Source: Lytechinus variegatus
Taxonomy: Eukaryota > Echinodermata > Echinoidea > Temnopleuroida > Toxopneustidae
Length of the DNA: 64,000 nucleotides
Assembly (NCBI RefSeq): GCF_018143015.1
Contig: NC_054758.1
Span: forward strand, 6,798,501 to 6,862,500
Direction: 5' to 3'
Under the pieces are notes generated by a model that saw only the letters and a program-made list of their open reading frames with translations, had not been told where the DNA came from and did no database searches. Made by a program: the position numbers and the translations under genes. Below, piece by piece: positions 47,080 to 59,044 of this stretch; positions within the stretch are counted from its first letter, which is position 1, and every line of letters begins with the position of its first letter.

Positions 47080-48412
47080 AAGATAAACCTGATTTAGGAA
47101 TACAGGCCATAGATTCAAAATACAGATAAAGTGGGGGTAGCTTTGACATATTCCTTTGAGTTGTGTATTGATGTGTCAGAACTTCATCTCTATTACCTGC
47201 AGTGCAAGTGTAACTTATAACTGTTTCCAAGAGACTTCATTAAATAAATTTCTTTATAATGTAACAGAAACACCTTTTTTTGTCTTTGCATCCTTCTGAA
47301 TCAGATACATTTCTATTACCATGCACTGTACATTACGGTGTGTTAGTCATACCAACACAATTGATGCGAGAGGCTGATCCTAGCTATTGTATTATTTGAA
47401 TGACATACCATTCATCACTTTGCAATCGTTTTCATGGGTGTGACTGCCACACTAAGGTTGCTTTTTGGCCTCACTTTAGCGCAAAATCGCTTAATACATT
47501 CAGCATATTTTCCTTCTATCTGAAGCAAATGAAGATACTTATGGTGGCATGAAGCCTGCCAATGTGGTCGTTGATACATCCTATTTCATATCGAATGTTG
47601 AGATTGTGCATGTATTACTTATATTCATAATAAATCTGATCATTAATAGTGCATGTGCATTTATTTTTACCAAGAACATACAAATTTTGGCAAAAGTCCT
47701 AATTCTTAAAAAAAAACTATATCAACCGACTTTAAATCGAAGAATGAAGGGATTGTAGTAAATTCTACCAACAAAATAATACATAATTTCTCATTTTATT
47801 AAGGCATATTTCCATTTTCTGGGTTGAAAATGTGACAATATACATTAGTATATCCAAGTCTCCGATATGCAGTAAAAAAAGCTAAATTTCTGAAAATTGA
47901 ATTTTCGAGTTTGAGACATTGTAAGTTTGTGACTAAAAATGATATTGATTTGGAATTTCGTCCACTTAATAATTGTATATTAGGAAAGTTCTCTAAAAAT
48001 TTTCGACACGATTCCGCTATTTTCTTTAGATTTATGGCAAATTATGTATTTCACAAATTTTCAATTTTTTGGAAAAAAATCTCAAAATTGCACTTTTCTT
48101 ATTGAAATCTCAGCCAAATTACCTTTTCATCACTCATGAATAGTATCAACTTGTAGAAAATTTATTTATCTTTCATATGACACTAATTTTGTGGCAAATG
48201 CATGTTTGTGGCGGAATCTATGTACGAAAATCCAAATCCCATGAATATGGCGGCCATTTTGGACGCCATCTTGAATTTGAACCCCATGGGACAATATTTC
48301 GTTTTGGGAACATCAAAATTCATGCACTAGACATCTTCCGGATTACAAAAATGTAGGTTAAAAAAATATATCATTCGGGTGCATGGGAACCCTATCTCTC
48401 TCCCCTACTACA
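47080..48412. repeat. Right arm of large inverted repeat
   Basis: Inverse of 41,482-42,816 across its whole length with scattered substitutions and small indels. The outer boundary is near 'ctatctctctcccctac' at about 48,390-48,412. A convincing target duplication outside the two arms was not seen. Confidence 0.75.
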
Positions 48413-51349
48413 TGATTACCAAAAATTGCTTCGTTCCTTACAATGGGTACCTCGCTCAAATTCTAATTAAAACGCTGGGTCATTACATAGGCCTAGTTTA
48501 GTTTGTAATAGGTTTGGGGCTCTTCTTCAGAATGACAATAATACTTGACCGATTTCATATCTCTGGGGACTCTTTGTAAAACTCTTCCGATACACGATTG
48601 ACGAACAAGAGCTTTGCCCACTACTCTGCTTGCTCAATTTGAGTGGTCACTTTTGCCTTGAAAGCTGATCTCAGATGTATTGAATTGATGTCATTCTTCA
48701 TATCCATGGATTATAAAAAGCAATAATACTATCATCTCCCTCACACGTCATATCCTTAGAATCAAGGTGACTCCGGTGATCCACATCAAGTAAAGTTCGA
48801 CAGAAGAGCTACACTATATACGCTGAAAATGATCAAACATTTACATTTAATCGGTTTATCGCAAAATAACGAAAACAATATCATATTCTGTTGGTCAGTG
48901 AATATTGGAAACGTGTCATGTATGCATTTTGACAGTTGTAATGCCGTGTGAAGGATGGCAAGATGAAAAGCATACAACAAAACGCCTGGGAGACATGTTT
49001 TCCATTAAGACGAAATTCAAGGATTGCCAAGAGAGTTGATCGAGACTTTAGCATTTCTCTAAACTTCTGACCTAAGAATTATTTACTTTAAAATTTAGAG
49101 AAAAACTATGAATACGAAATAGAAAATATTGGAAACTATATAAATTACTACAGACACCGCATTAATGGAGTATGCCGTATTTTACGTTCTTGGGAGGAGT
49201 TTCGTCTTAATAACTTCTAATAAATTCTTATGTATCACTTATTCATTGATAATCACAAGATACGTGATAAAATATGAATTATTTCCACCCTTTCCCAAGT
49301 GAATGAGGGGAAATAAGCCAATCCGAAAGTAGGTCAATATTTCTGAGGGTTTTTTTTTACAGTTATTAAAAGTCATGGTACAATTATACGATCCTTCAAT
49401 AAATAAGTTGTCTGAATTTGGACCGGTGTATCGTACTCTTTTAACAAACACCCGAACAAATAATCGACGAAACAATAGGTATTTAATAACGAGGTTTTTC
49501 ATTAAGCAAGTGCAGTCACATGATTAATAGGCAATGAAATGAACATTTAGTCGAAGCAAGGACTCAATAATTTCCTGTTTCTTTTTATCAAGGTTTTATT
49601 GGATGTTCACGTTAAGCAAAATATATTCGACAATATACAAACGCTCATAAGTCCGGATCGTTATTTTGATTCGTCGCATAAAACGGATTACTCTTTAATC
49701 CCAAAAAAAGGACAGAGAGAAAAAAACCAAGACGAATAAAATGTGTGAAAGATCTTTATTGGATACTGGAGAAAGGTTATTATATATGAATTAAAATGAT
49801 AAATAATTAACACTAATCACGGCTATTATATGTAACCCACGTTTGCATTAGCCCCCCCCCCCCCATCCCCCACAAACACACACGCACTGACTCGTTTGTG
49901 TTGAGAGAGTAAATATCTTAGATGTCACCAGTTACATGAGTTATCAGTCTGAGCACTCTAAAAAAAAATTATTCTCTCCGAATTTCTACGTAATAAATGA
50001 GTTGACAAACACATACCCGTTAACATGGTTAATATCCATAATTTTCCGGGCGCAAACAAAATGAATTGAACATTGCTTAATTCTGGCATTTGGCATTATA
50101 ATTTAGATACCTACCTAAGACCCTTTACACTGTATCTTATCAAATTAAAAATTCTTCTTAATTGCGATTTGCACAGAGAATAGTCATTTGATAAATGCAA
50201 CAACGAGCATGCATCCCTCCCATAGAGAACAAAGTTTTCTGAGTCGGTTATGGTTGGAATTCAGTGGATACAGTAAATTTCATTCCAGGTCGAATTTCCG
50301 TCACTATTAATGCAAAATGAGATGAAAGATTACTCTTAAAATAAAGCCCTACGTGGAGATGTTCGAAATCTAAGAAAAAAAAACTCGATGAACTTTAAAA
50401 CTCTAATAATGAATCAAATCTGAATAACAAAAATAATAAAGGAATAAAGAACTTTGCATCAGTTTCTTAGTTTTGGTCCTGTTCTCGCGTTAAGATAATA
50501 GGCCTTGTGGCAATATGAGGTTAATCGGATTAGAGTGGATTCTATCCATATTGCTCCATTCTTTCTTTGTTGTACGCAACGTAATAAAATGATATTAATG
50601 AAACCGATGCTATGAAATAAGCTTTTAATGGGCTCAAGCTTTTATTCAACTTGACATTTGGTCTCAACGTAGATGGATACCTTGCCCTTAGCTATAGTTA
50701 AACAAAAACCCACCTTGATGTGGTATAGAACACCTTGAGAATGAATCATATAGCTTTTGAATAGATTCAAAGTAGTTGATTGAAGTTGAAATCCAGATAT
50801 GAAGAAAATCCAAGAGTTGGATATAGCACAAGATGGCTTTGGAATTGATTGGTCAGCCGAAGGTTCCTTTCATCCATACAAACCCCTCCCATATTGCTAT
50901 CAATAATTTTCGCGCGCAAAGCGGTATCTTCATGAGCAATATTAACCTAGTGCGCTTGACATGACGCTGACAAAACTCGTGGGCATCAGGTTGACACCAA
51001 AGCTCGGATGCGAACTGGGAATGGGTGTTTCAACAGAATAGGAGGAGTTGGAAATTTCGCTTATGACAGATATTTTTTTTCACTCAGACTCTTCAAACCT
51101 GTCCAAGGAAATAGAATTTCCTGTTTAAGTTGCTCGTTTTTGTTTTAATTCTTCATTGAATACTACGAACTGTCGTAGCTGTATAAATATAACCCCGGTG
51201 TCTCCAGAAGCTACACATGCTGGCAGAGGTAAGTTAGGGTGTTTAGAACATATGGTCATATTTCAAATCTTTCACCCTGTCTTGGACCCTCTTCTCCCTA
51301 TAGAACATACAAATAAACTCCTTAAAAAGAAGTTTGGAAATCTGACTTT
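48413..51349. other. Long stretch without recognisable gene
   Basis: AT-rich sequence with short open frames only. One poly-C run lies at about 49,852-49,864. No exon with splice sites, domain or transposon end could be supported. Confidence 0.4.
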
Positions 51350-52070
51350 TGATCAAAAATCCCTCCTTGGTTTTAGTAAATATGAATGTGTAATAGAGCA
51401 TTTATTTCTCTTTAAAAATGGTACCCGACATGATATGATTACGGTTCACATGGAGGTGCAGTGCCTTGAAATATGGGGCAAGGTCAAAATTCAAAAGTTG
51501 CAAAATAACACAATATTGAAAGTCACTGTTTTTCCATGGTGATGAGTGAGTTTCTCAGCGTTTTTTCTTTTTACTTTGATCGATAATTCCTCAGCGGTTT
51601 TAGTAAATATCAATGTGTAATTAATATCAATGAATAGATCAATTGATTCTCTTTAAATTTATACCCTTACAGGATATGATTATGGTTCACATGGAGGTGC
51701 AGTGCCTTGAAATGTGGGGCAAGGTCAAAATACAAAAGTTGCAAAATGACAGAATATTGAAAGTCACTGTTTTTTCCATGGTGATGAGTGAGTTTCTCAG
51801 CGTTTTTTCATTTTACTTTGATCGATAATTCCTCAGCGGTTTTAGTAAATATCAATGTGTAATTAATATCTATGAATAGGTCATTTAATTTTCTTTAAAT
51901 TTATACTCTACAGGATATGATTATGGTCCACATGGAGGTGCAGTGCCTTGAAATGTGGGACAAGGTCAAAATTCAAAAAGTTGCAAATGGACAAAATATT
52001 GAAAGTCACTGTTCTTTTTTCAGTGGTGATGAGAGACTTTCTCAGCGGTTTCTTTTAAATGTTTTCATGC
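51350..52070 (+). repeat. 241-bp tandem repeat, three copies
   Basis: 'gatatgattatggttcac' starts at 51,432 (one base different), 51,673 and 51,914, a regular 241-base period. Each copy repeats 'atggaggtgcagtgccttga', 'ggtcaaaattcaaaag', 'aaagtcactgtt' and 'ttctcagcg'. The same short frame stays open in each unit but starts are absent or TTG, so it is more likely noncoding. Copies 2 and 3 carry a pyrimidine-rich stretch ending in CAG before the repeated core, reminiscent of a splice acceptor. Confidence 0.75.
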
Positions 52071-53665
52071 ACCTTAACATCACCATTAACATGAAATCAA
52101 ACACACATCGGCACAAGCAAAAACATAACAAACAAACAAACATGCATGGGTATTTCAAACCACGACTCAAACCATGTTATCTCACAGTATCACCACTACA
52201 GAAGCAGGGGGCTTGATTTGAATGGATTTTCATATCTATTGAGACAGACAAAATAATCATGTTCTGTATTGACCCATCATGACTATTTCTGCTCGTTTTT
52301 GCAGCTTTTCAATTCAAACATCATTCAACACATTTGAATAATGCTCCTTTTCCCGATGGCATGATCATAACAAGCGGGGTATCATTTTAAAGAGAATTAA
52401 ATGATTTTTGCGCGCGCTATTTAAATCCGAACAATTAATACATTCTTCATATTAACTCTAAAAAGCGTAAAAATAACGTTTCCTTTAAAAATACGACTGC
52501 TCTGTTCTCGGTGAAATTAAACAACCTCGGTTTTTCCAATTATATATGTATGTCTTACGCAATATAATTTTTATTGAATAATTATATTATTGATTGCGTT
52601 TGAAACTGCATTTGACATTGCTGCTAAGATATTGCTGCCGTTTGGGGGACGGTCGGGTCTATTCTTGCTCATGATTAATATCGATTTTCTTATTGATAGC
52701 CTAAGTGAATCTTGAAGATTTGTTTGAAATTAGCATTTCTTCAAGCTAGATTTAATCAAAGAGATGACATACGCTCCAAGCCGCGGTGTGCTGAATAGTG
52801 CTTCAACGAACTCTCATACTGCACATAAGGAACAGAACATACGATGGAGCCTTCGCATCGACATGAAGGAAGCACTCGCTTTGTTCAGAGTGCAGTTAAA
52901 AGAGTGTGTCAAATGGCGCTATTATCATGATTATACAGGAATTTTTTTCCACCGTGCGCCATTCTCATAGAGAGAAATAGTAATAATAATAATGATAAAC
53001 TGTGAATAAAAAAAAACATAGGGGGCAGAGCTGCGTGAACCCTATGCTGAAAATATATGTCAAAATAAAATGTTTCCGTTGTTTGTTTTTTGTTACACAT
53101 ACTCATGGCAATTGTACTATTCTTTCTTTACCCCCCCCCCCCGACCCTAAAGTTAATCTAGAGACGTCTAGAAGACTTCGTACCTGCATGAGATCTAATG
53201 ACAACAATCGCAATTACGAACTTGGATTTGGAGACCAATGCATCGAAACTACTTCACTTATTTGTGTAGTGCTTGAATCATAAATTAACATTAGGAATAA
53301 CTTGAATTTCGACAATGCAAAGATATTGCAAAAAAATATATGTATAGCTGCTATACTCACGTTGAACCACTTATGTACTTTCGGAAAACTCTCCAGTGCA
53401 TGTATTCGTATGGTTAGCTAAGTATGATGGTAATTGGTACGGAAATATCGACCGCAAGATTTGCCTTCTATCAAGATAATGACTCGATGTAATTACAATG
53501 AATAACAAATGAAATGCCTTTGAATTGTAGAATTTGTTTTGTTGCGTAATGACTGGGTGCCTGGGCGTGAACTTACCACGCTAAATATATGCTTAGCAAG
53601 CTGGAATTAACCATTTAGATGCCAATTTGAAAGATTGTCCAGAGAAGTACGCACCTAAACCAACC
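52071..53665 (+). other. Upstream region of receptor paralogue 4
   Basis: No gene recognised. AT-rich with a poly-C run near 53,131-53,142. It presumably holds the promoter and 5' UTR of the receptor that begins at 53,666, but no homology with the flanks of copies 1-3 was noticed. Confidence 0.35.
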
Positions 53666-54979
53666 ATGGTTTTTAGTAGTTCAAGTGGCTTGGGAGTAGC
53701 GGGAAACGGGAGTGCCATCTCCGAATCTGTGGACAGTTACCCCTCTGATTACAACTACAGCCTTTCTTCGGACCACACTTTCGATTACTCATCAAACTAT
53801 TTCTCTTCGTACACCTACGAGTATCCATTCTCTTCAACGTGGCTTGCCATTGTTCCAATGATTGTTTCCATCATGAGTGTCGTGACGTTCCTTGGAAACC
53901 TCTTTGTCATCCTTGCTTACATCCGGGACAAACGCATCCGGGCGAGCGTGGCAAACCTCTTCATCCTCAACCTCGCAATGACTGATATCATAGTAGGAGC
54001 GCTGGTCTGGACGATCAACCTATCATGGCTCATAAAGGACTCCTGGATACTTGGCGAGATCTTCTGCAAGCTTTGGTTGGTGTTGGACTACTCGGTGGTT
54101 CTCATATCCGTCTGGACAATGGTCCTGATAAGCTGGGATCGCTACTGTCTTCTGACAATGGGCATGAGGTACCAGACTTTCCAGACCAAGAAGAGAATTG
54201 GTGTCATACTTGGCTGCGTTTGGGCAGCTACATTCATATGGTACTTCATCCTTGCTTTTGCATGGGATTCTATCGCAGGAGAAAACAAGATAGATTATAC
54301 TGACAACTGTGAGATGGGATTTGCGCTTAGTTTCTTGGGGACAATGCTCCAGAACGTGATCTCATTCTTTATACCGTTATCAGTTCTGATATTTTTCAAT
54401 CTGGCGGTGTATGCTAACATCAAACGTAGATCGAGGGGTGTCGTAGGGCAGAGTCCTCCGTCAAACAAATCAAACCAAGCAACACAATCTACCGTGCTCA
54501 GTCAAGAAGGAACTGGCTCATCGGAAGGTCAAGGAAACCATCCACTCACGGATATGAAAGCCGCCGAGTGCTCAGAGCCAGGCCCATCAACTGCTAGCTT
54601 TCGTACAACTATCCAACATATCCAGCTCCCAGAGTACAAACCAGTCAGTGGTCGAATCGCAGTTGAGCCGAATACAGAAGAAAGAAGTTTTGCAAAGCAT
54701 CGCAGAGCGGCAATCGTCCTGAGCATTCTCGTGGGTTGTTTTTTGATCTGTTGGTTACCTAGCCAAGTGTCTACTTTCATGTACGCAATCTGTGGAACCG
54801 GCTGCGTCACCGATTTAACATGGGAAGTCACAAGTTCATTTGTTTGGAGTAACTCGACTATAAATCCCTTTATATATGCAGCTACGAATAAGCTCTTTCG
54901 TCGTAATTTCGTGCACAGTTTATGCCTTGATCGATGGATCTGTGACTTGAAACGGTGCAAAGTCAAACGCAAACGTTAA
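53666..54979 (+). CDS. Amine-type GPCR, histamine H3/H4-like, divergent paralogue 4
   Basis: Intronless receptor of 437 residues. I place the start at the ATG in 'accatgg', an excellent Kozak context; the frame stays open 13 codons upstream but only from a TTG. The N-terminus is long, Ser/Tyr-rich and has N-glycosylation sequons at N14 and N30. N78 (1.50), D107 (2.50), C134, D141 (3.32), W-DRY at 157-160, P5.50 in 'FFIPLSV', CWLPS in TM6 and W7.43 with NPxxY are visible. Ser replaces the aromatic 6.51 and also occupies 5.46, so the amine pocket differs from copies 1-3 and from vertebrate H3/H4. Loop 3 is long and Ser/Thr-rich. The TFQTKKR loop-2 segment is shared with copies 1-3, confirming common descent. 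Ligand unknown. Confidence 0.9.
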   Translation: MVFSSSSGLGVAGNGSAISESVDSYPSDYNYSLSSDHTFDYSSNYFSSYTYEYPFSSTWLAIVPMIVSIMSVVTFLGNLFVILAYIRDKRIRASVANLFILNLAMTDIIVGALVWTINLSWLIKDSWILGEIFCKLWLVLDYSVVLISVWTMVLISWDRYCLLTMGMRYQTFQTKKRIGVILGCVWAATFIWYFILAFAWDSIAGENKIDYTDNCEMGFALSFLGTMLQNVISFFIPLSVLIFFNLAVYANIKRRSRGVVGQSPPSNKSNQATQSTVLSQEGTGSSEGQGNHPLTDMKAAECSEPGPSTASFRTTIQHIQLPEYKPVSGRIAVEPNTEERSFAKHRRAAIVLSILVGCFLICWLPSQVSTFMYAICGTGCVTDLTWEVTSSFVWSNSTINPFIYAATNKLFRRNFVHSLCLDRWICDLKRCKVKRKR

Positions 54980-55984
54980 TACGTTCAGCAGTATGACTTT
55001 GAAGAAAGAGGTGAAAACACTTCAAGCAAAATACTGAACAATTTCCCGATTAACCAATTTTCATTCTTGGTTAAAGTAACTGGTAAGAAGTTAACGTTTC
55101 TAATTAGATAAATACATGCCAACTCCAATATTAGTTAAATAATTATTAGATTTTTATGCTAGATGATACCCGAAATCTAATTCCCTTTATTGACAGAACC
55201 TGTATAAAAGTATCTTTTTAAGCACTGAAAATGCTCGATTTGGTGTTGTTTTGGGGACGGGGTACCTGTTGCAAAGAGGAATAACTAAATGAAAAAAAAG
55301 ATGTAGGTAATGGGAAAAATGCATTATTGTAGCTTTATTTACCCCATCTGTATATGTACAAGTATGTGTAATATACTGTTTATTTCTCAATTTTTAGATT
55401 ATCGTTTATTTGTGAAGTTGATGTGGGCAATTTTAGTAATAGAATGCATTCTTGTTGGCCGTTAGCTTTGTTTAATTTGTACATCTATTAGCTGACCACC
55501 CCCCCCCCCCCTTCTCTCTTTCTCTCTCACTCTCTTTATATTTCTTAAAATTTAGCTATAGCTATGCTATAAGATGATGATAAATTACTGTGATAGATAT
55601 ATTTTGTTATTTTATTGTAATATTAAACGTAGCCATCAATAGCTTGCATTTCAAAATTATTGGTTTTGTAAATAATTCGATTTTGTTAGAAGAACAATAC
55701 AAAATAATCAGCTTTTACCTCCAACATGTCCAACGAAAGTTGTATCAAGGATTTTTTTTTTTTTGGGGGGGGGTTGCATAAATTTTGTTTTAAATATACA
55801 ATGTTTCTGTCCGTGTTGTTTGATTTTATCTGGTCTATTTAAATTGCGAATCGTATCGCATATTGATATTTAAAGATTAAATGCAAAAAAATATTTAGAA
55901 ATGTTTTAAACGTATTCGATTTCAGTCAAATCGGTCACCATGAAAATAACAGTCTAATCGGGATAATAATGATAATAACGTTTT
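54980..55984. other. 3' region of receptor 4, no further gene
   Basis: AT-rich sequence with a C run then CT-rich stretch at about 55,498-55,535. No exon recognised; it probably contains the receptor 3' UTR. Confidence 0.35.
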
Positions 55985-56207
55985 ATTTACCCAGGTTAGC
56001 CACTTCAATCACAAGACTGCTCCTCCAGCGGGCCTTGCATAACATAATATGTTATTATTACCCTTCTCCAGTCTAAATGCTGAGCGCCAAGCAAGAAGGC
56101 AGAAGGTCTCATTTTTATAAGTCTTTGGTATGACTCAGCCGGGGATCGAACCCACGACCTCCCGTTCATGAGGCGGACGCTCTACCACTGAGCCAACATG
56201 CCTGGGA
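55985..56207 (-). repeat. tRNA-derived SINE with Met-type anticodon head
   Basis: On the minus strand a tRNA-like head has A box TGGCTCAGTGG (56,185-56,195), a CAT anticodon triplet (56,168-56,170) and B box GGTTCGATCCC (56,142-56,152). The acceptor ends do not pair. The body continues to about 55,985, where an ATT-rich tail follows. The body is shared with 5,333-5,400, 36,108-36,180 and 63,445-63,505. This is the only copy here with head and body joined. Confidence 0.75.
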
Positions 56208-58137
56208 TGATATCTTAATGTGAGAGATTAAAGGCATTTTGTAGTTCTTAAACGATAAATCAATATGAAAAGGATATTTTTCATATTGTTTCGTGCAATA
56301 AAACAAACGAATCTATATCCCACGAAAGGAAAAACACCCCATACGTCGAGAAAAATTGGTTCATAATCATATTGGTCGTTATGGCTTCCTGAGTACCTGT
56401 GGCTGTTGACCAGGGTTTTTTATTATTATTTTCATAGTCCACAAAAATTTTGCTCTTAGCATGTTTGGTAATTGGTAGTCTATTCGTGGTACGTTTGAGT
56501 ATTGCAATTTGTACATTTGAATATATAGTGCGTATCCAAAAAAAGTTTACACTTTGAAAAAGTCCTGGGAATTAAAAAATACACAACACGTGGGTAAATT
56601 TTTCACATACAATCTTGGGTTTGGGTCTCATCTATCCAATGAAAGTAAAAGTTTTGTCAGAATGTTACACTTGAGTGAGCACTGTCCATTTCTGTAAAGC
56701 TCGCAGAAAAATGATTGCGCAGAAATGCTTGTTTTTATGCTGTGTCAAGTCGAAAGGACGAAATCAAACTGACACTACAAAAGATTTATCATACATTTCC
56801 CTTGGACTTTTAGTCAATTGGAATAAAACGGATACATTCAAGTATTTTGTGACAATTTTGCCACCCAAATTTTGAAATTTCAACACTCAATAAGCACAAC
56901 CTTTACCCTATTTGTGCCATTTGGATCTGATTACATAACTGAATCTGAACAAAAGTTTATATCACACATCTCCAGCATTTTTTCACTAAGGATTTATCAT
57001 TGAAAGTTGGTTTACATTTCATTTTTTCATTTAATACTTGTTTCTCCACACTTTTCCCAAGCTTAGCAATGATTAACAAAATGAAAATCAAGCTTAAGCC
57101 ATTTCATGTAAATCACAGCTCAGTGTAAAGCAAATATCGTCACGATGGCCTCGGTGTGTGGGGGAGTGGGTGGGGCAAAATGCACTCTTCGAAGTGTTTT
57201 GGGTAAGGAAACAAGTCAAACAATGTTGAAGATATCTTGAAATCAATTTTACTAGCTAAATTCCGTGTGTTCTTCATGATTAAGCACTACTTTTATTCGC
57301 ATGATTATTTCAAATTTCCGCGCAAATCATTTTCCACTAACTTTCCAAAAGTAAGTGATGCTCACTCAAGCGGAAATATTTTTCGACAGTTATATAGTCA
57401 TTTGCTTCAATGGACCTGTACCAATGTTAAAATATGGAACAATCTTCAGGATATTGCAAATGTATAATTTTATAGAATTTTTTTCAAAGTCTAAACTTTT
57501 TTTGATACGCATTGTAGAGCAACTATACTGAATAACAAGCGAATATTCCCAATAAAATATGGAATTTAATCACAAATATCGAAATTATCAAACCAAAAAC
57601 GTCAAATCTTGATTACCATCTGAAAGAAGGAAAGTAAAGTAATTCCATGGATAGAGTAAACGCAACTATCATTCATCAAAAAAAGATAAAAGAATTTAAT
57701 GAATACAAAAACTGAAATTCTGTCAATTTTCTTTTAATTCAACGGGTCAAATATTGTGAGCGATACATCGTGTAGTGTGTCTAGACTCCTCCTTGTTAAG
57801 GGTTTAATAATAGAGATTAAAATGATGTTAAATGCATTACGTAATTTCAGTTCATTGCATTAGAGCCATCGTTATACCAATCACCTTCTCATATGATTGG
57901 AACACTAATTGCCATGGAAGCCATCTTAACCATGAAAACTATTTTTAAGGTAATTGCCAGCGGTTTAATTACCTCGATTTTGTTGATGACATGCTTTTAA
58001 GCTGAATTCGAGTAAAATTTCACCCAAAAAGGTACGCTAGACAAAAACAATCTGTTGTTGTTTAAAAGTATAGTGAATAAGGGGACCTCAACTGTCGATG
58101 ACCAACACTATAACCGTCGCTCTAAAATGTGCAAAAA
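56208..58137. other. No recognisable gene
   Basis: AT-rich sequence with short unconserved frames only. No exon, repeat array or transposon end supported. Confidence 0.4.
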
Positions 58138-58150
58138 CATATTTTGTCAT

Positions 58151-58380
58151 CTGAAGGTTTCCATGGCGAAGAATAGTGTAGTAGGTTTTACGGTACACCA
58201 TGTTTCTTTCTTGGGCAAGTGTTGGTCCTGAAAAGGAACACCCGATCTCGACGTTTCGACAAGTGTGTTCTTGTCGTCCTCAGGATAACACACTTGTCGA
58301 AGCGTCGAGATTGGGTGGTCCTTTTCAGGGCCAATACTTGCCCAAGAAAGATACATGGTGTACAATGAAACCTACTACTC
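58151..58380. mobile_element. Palindromic element with 13-bp flanking repeat
   Basis: A near-perfect palindrome at 58,178-58,378 (arms run from 'gtagtaggttt' to a centre near 58,275). The direct repeat CATATTTTGTCAT flanks it at 58,138-58,150 and 58,381-58,393. The left side has 27 extra bases before the palindrome. Thirteen bases is long for a DNA-transposon TSD, so either a coincidental extension or another mechanism is involved. All frames across it are mirror images and not genes. Confidence 0.7.
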
Positions 58381-58393
58381 CATATTTTGTCAT

Positions 58394-59044
58394 GCAAACA
58401 CCAGCGCGAACTTTACGGTCCGTTTGCAATAAGCAGTGTGAAGATATAAGTATACATTATATATATATATTCATAGTGTATATTGCAAAATATCCATGAA
58501 ATTTCGCTCGATGAGCGCTCGATCGCCATGATCGCTCCGCTCTAAAATATTGTCCCATATCGCAATGGCTTACCCCATCAGATTGTTTCACGCATTACGC
58601 CTCTGTAGCTGGAGAATAGATAAACGCCGTTTAATGTTGTTTCCATACTAAATCGGACCATAAATTCTCGAAAGGTAAAAAGATTGAACAGTGCGTGGTA
58701 GTCTCATTCATCGTGAGCAGCGACCTGTAACATGGTAAACCAAGCATTTAGAAATAAGGTCTGAAAACATAAATTGTGTCCCACTTGTCTTGTTCGTGTA
58801 TCGATCTTTTAACCTATGGACCTAGGTCCATGGTTAAACGTAGGTATTTATCAGGCGTATCAGGAACCATATACAGTGTTATTGATCTCGAGATATTAGC
58901 TTAGCGATAGACTTTGATACAAAGCAGATCATTTCGTAACGAATATCCAGGTAAATGTTACTCGTTTTGTTGCCTACCCGAATAAAGGCCTACCATACAT
59001 TGGTTGTACGTCCTTTGAGTTACATGAATATACACATTTAGATT
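58394..59044 (+). promoter_or_regulatory. Upstream region of the PhnZ-like gene
   Basis: Noncoding stretch before the ATG at 59,045. It probably contains the promoter and 5' UTR, but no core promoter motif or upstream exon could be fixed. Confidence 0.3.

Noticed and set aside
41779-48105. Similar short proteins at 41,779-42,051 and 47,911-48,105
   Set aside because: They lie in the arms of one inverted repeat, so similarity reflects DNA duplication, not selection on protein.
41482-48412. Arms as LTRs of the Gypsy element
   Set aside because: LTRs are direct repeats; these arms are inverted and lack LTR-type ends.
51156-51542. 128-residue protein overlapping the 241-bp repeats
   Set aside because: Begins with TTG, has no domain, and its end is simply the first repeat unit.
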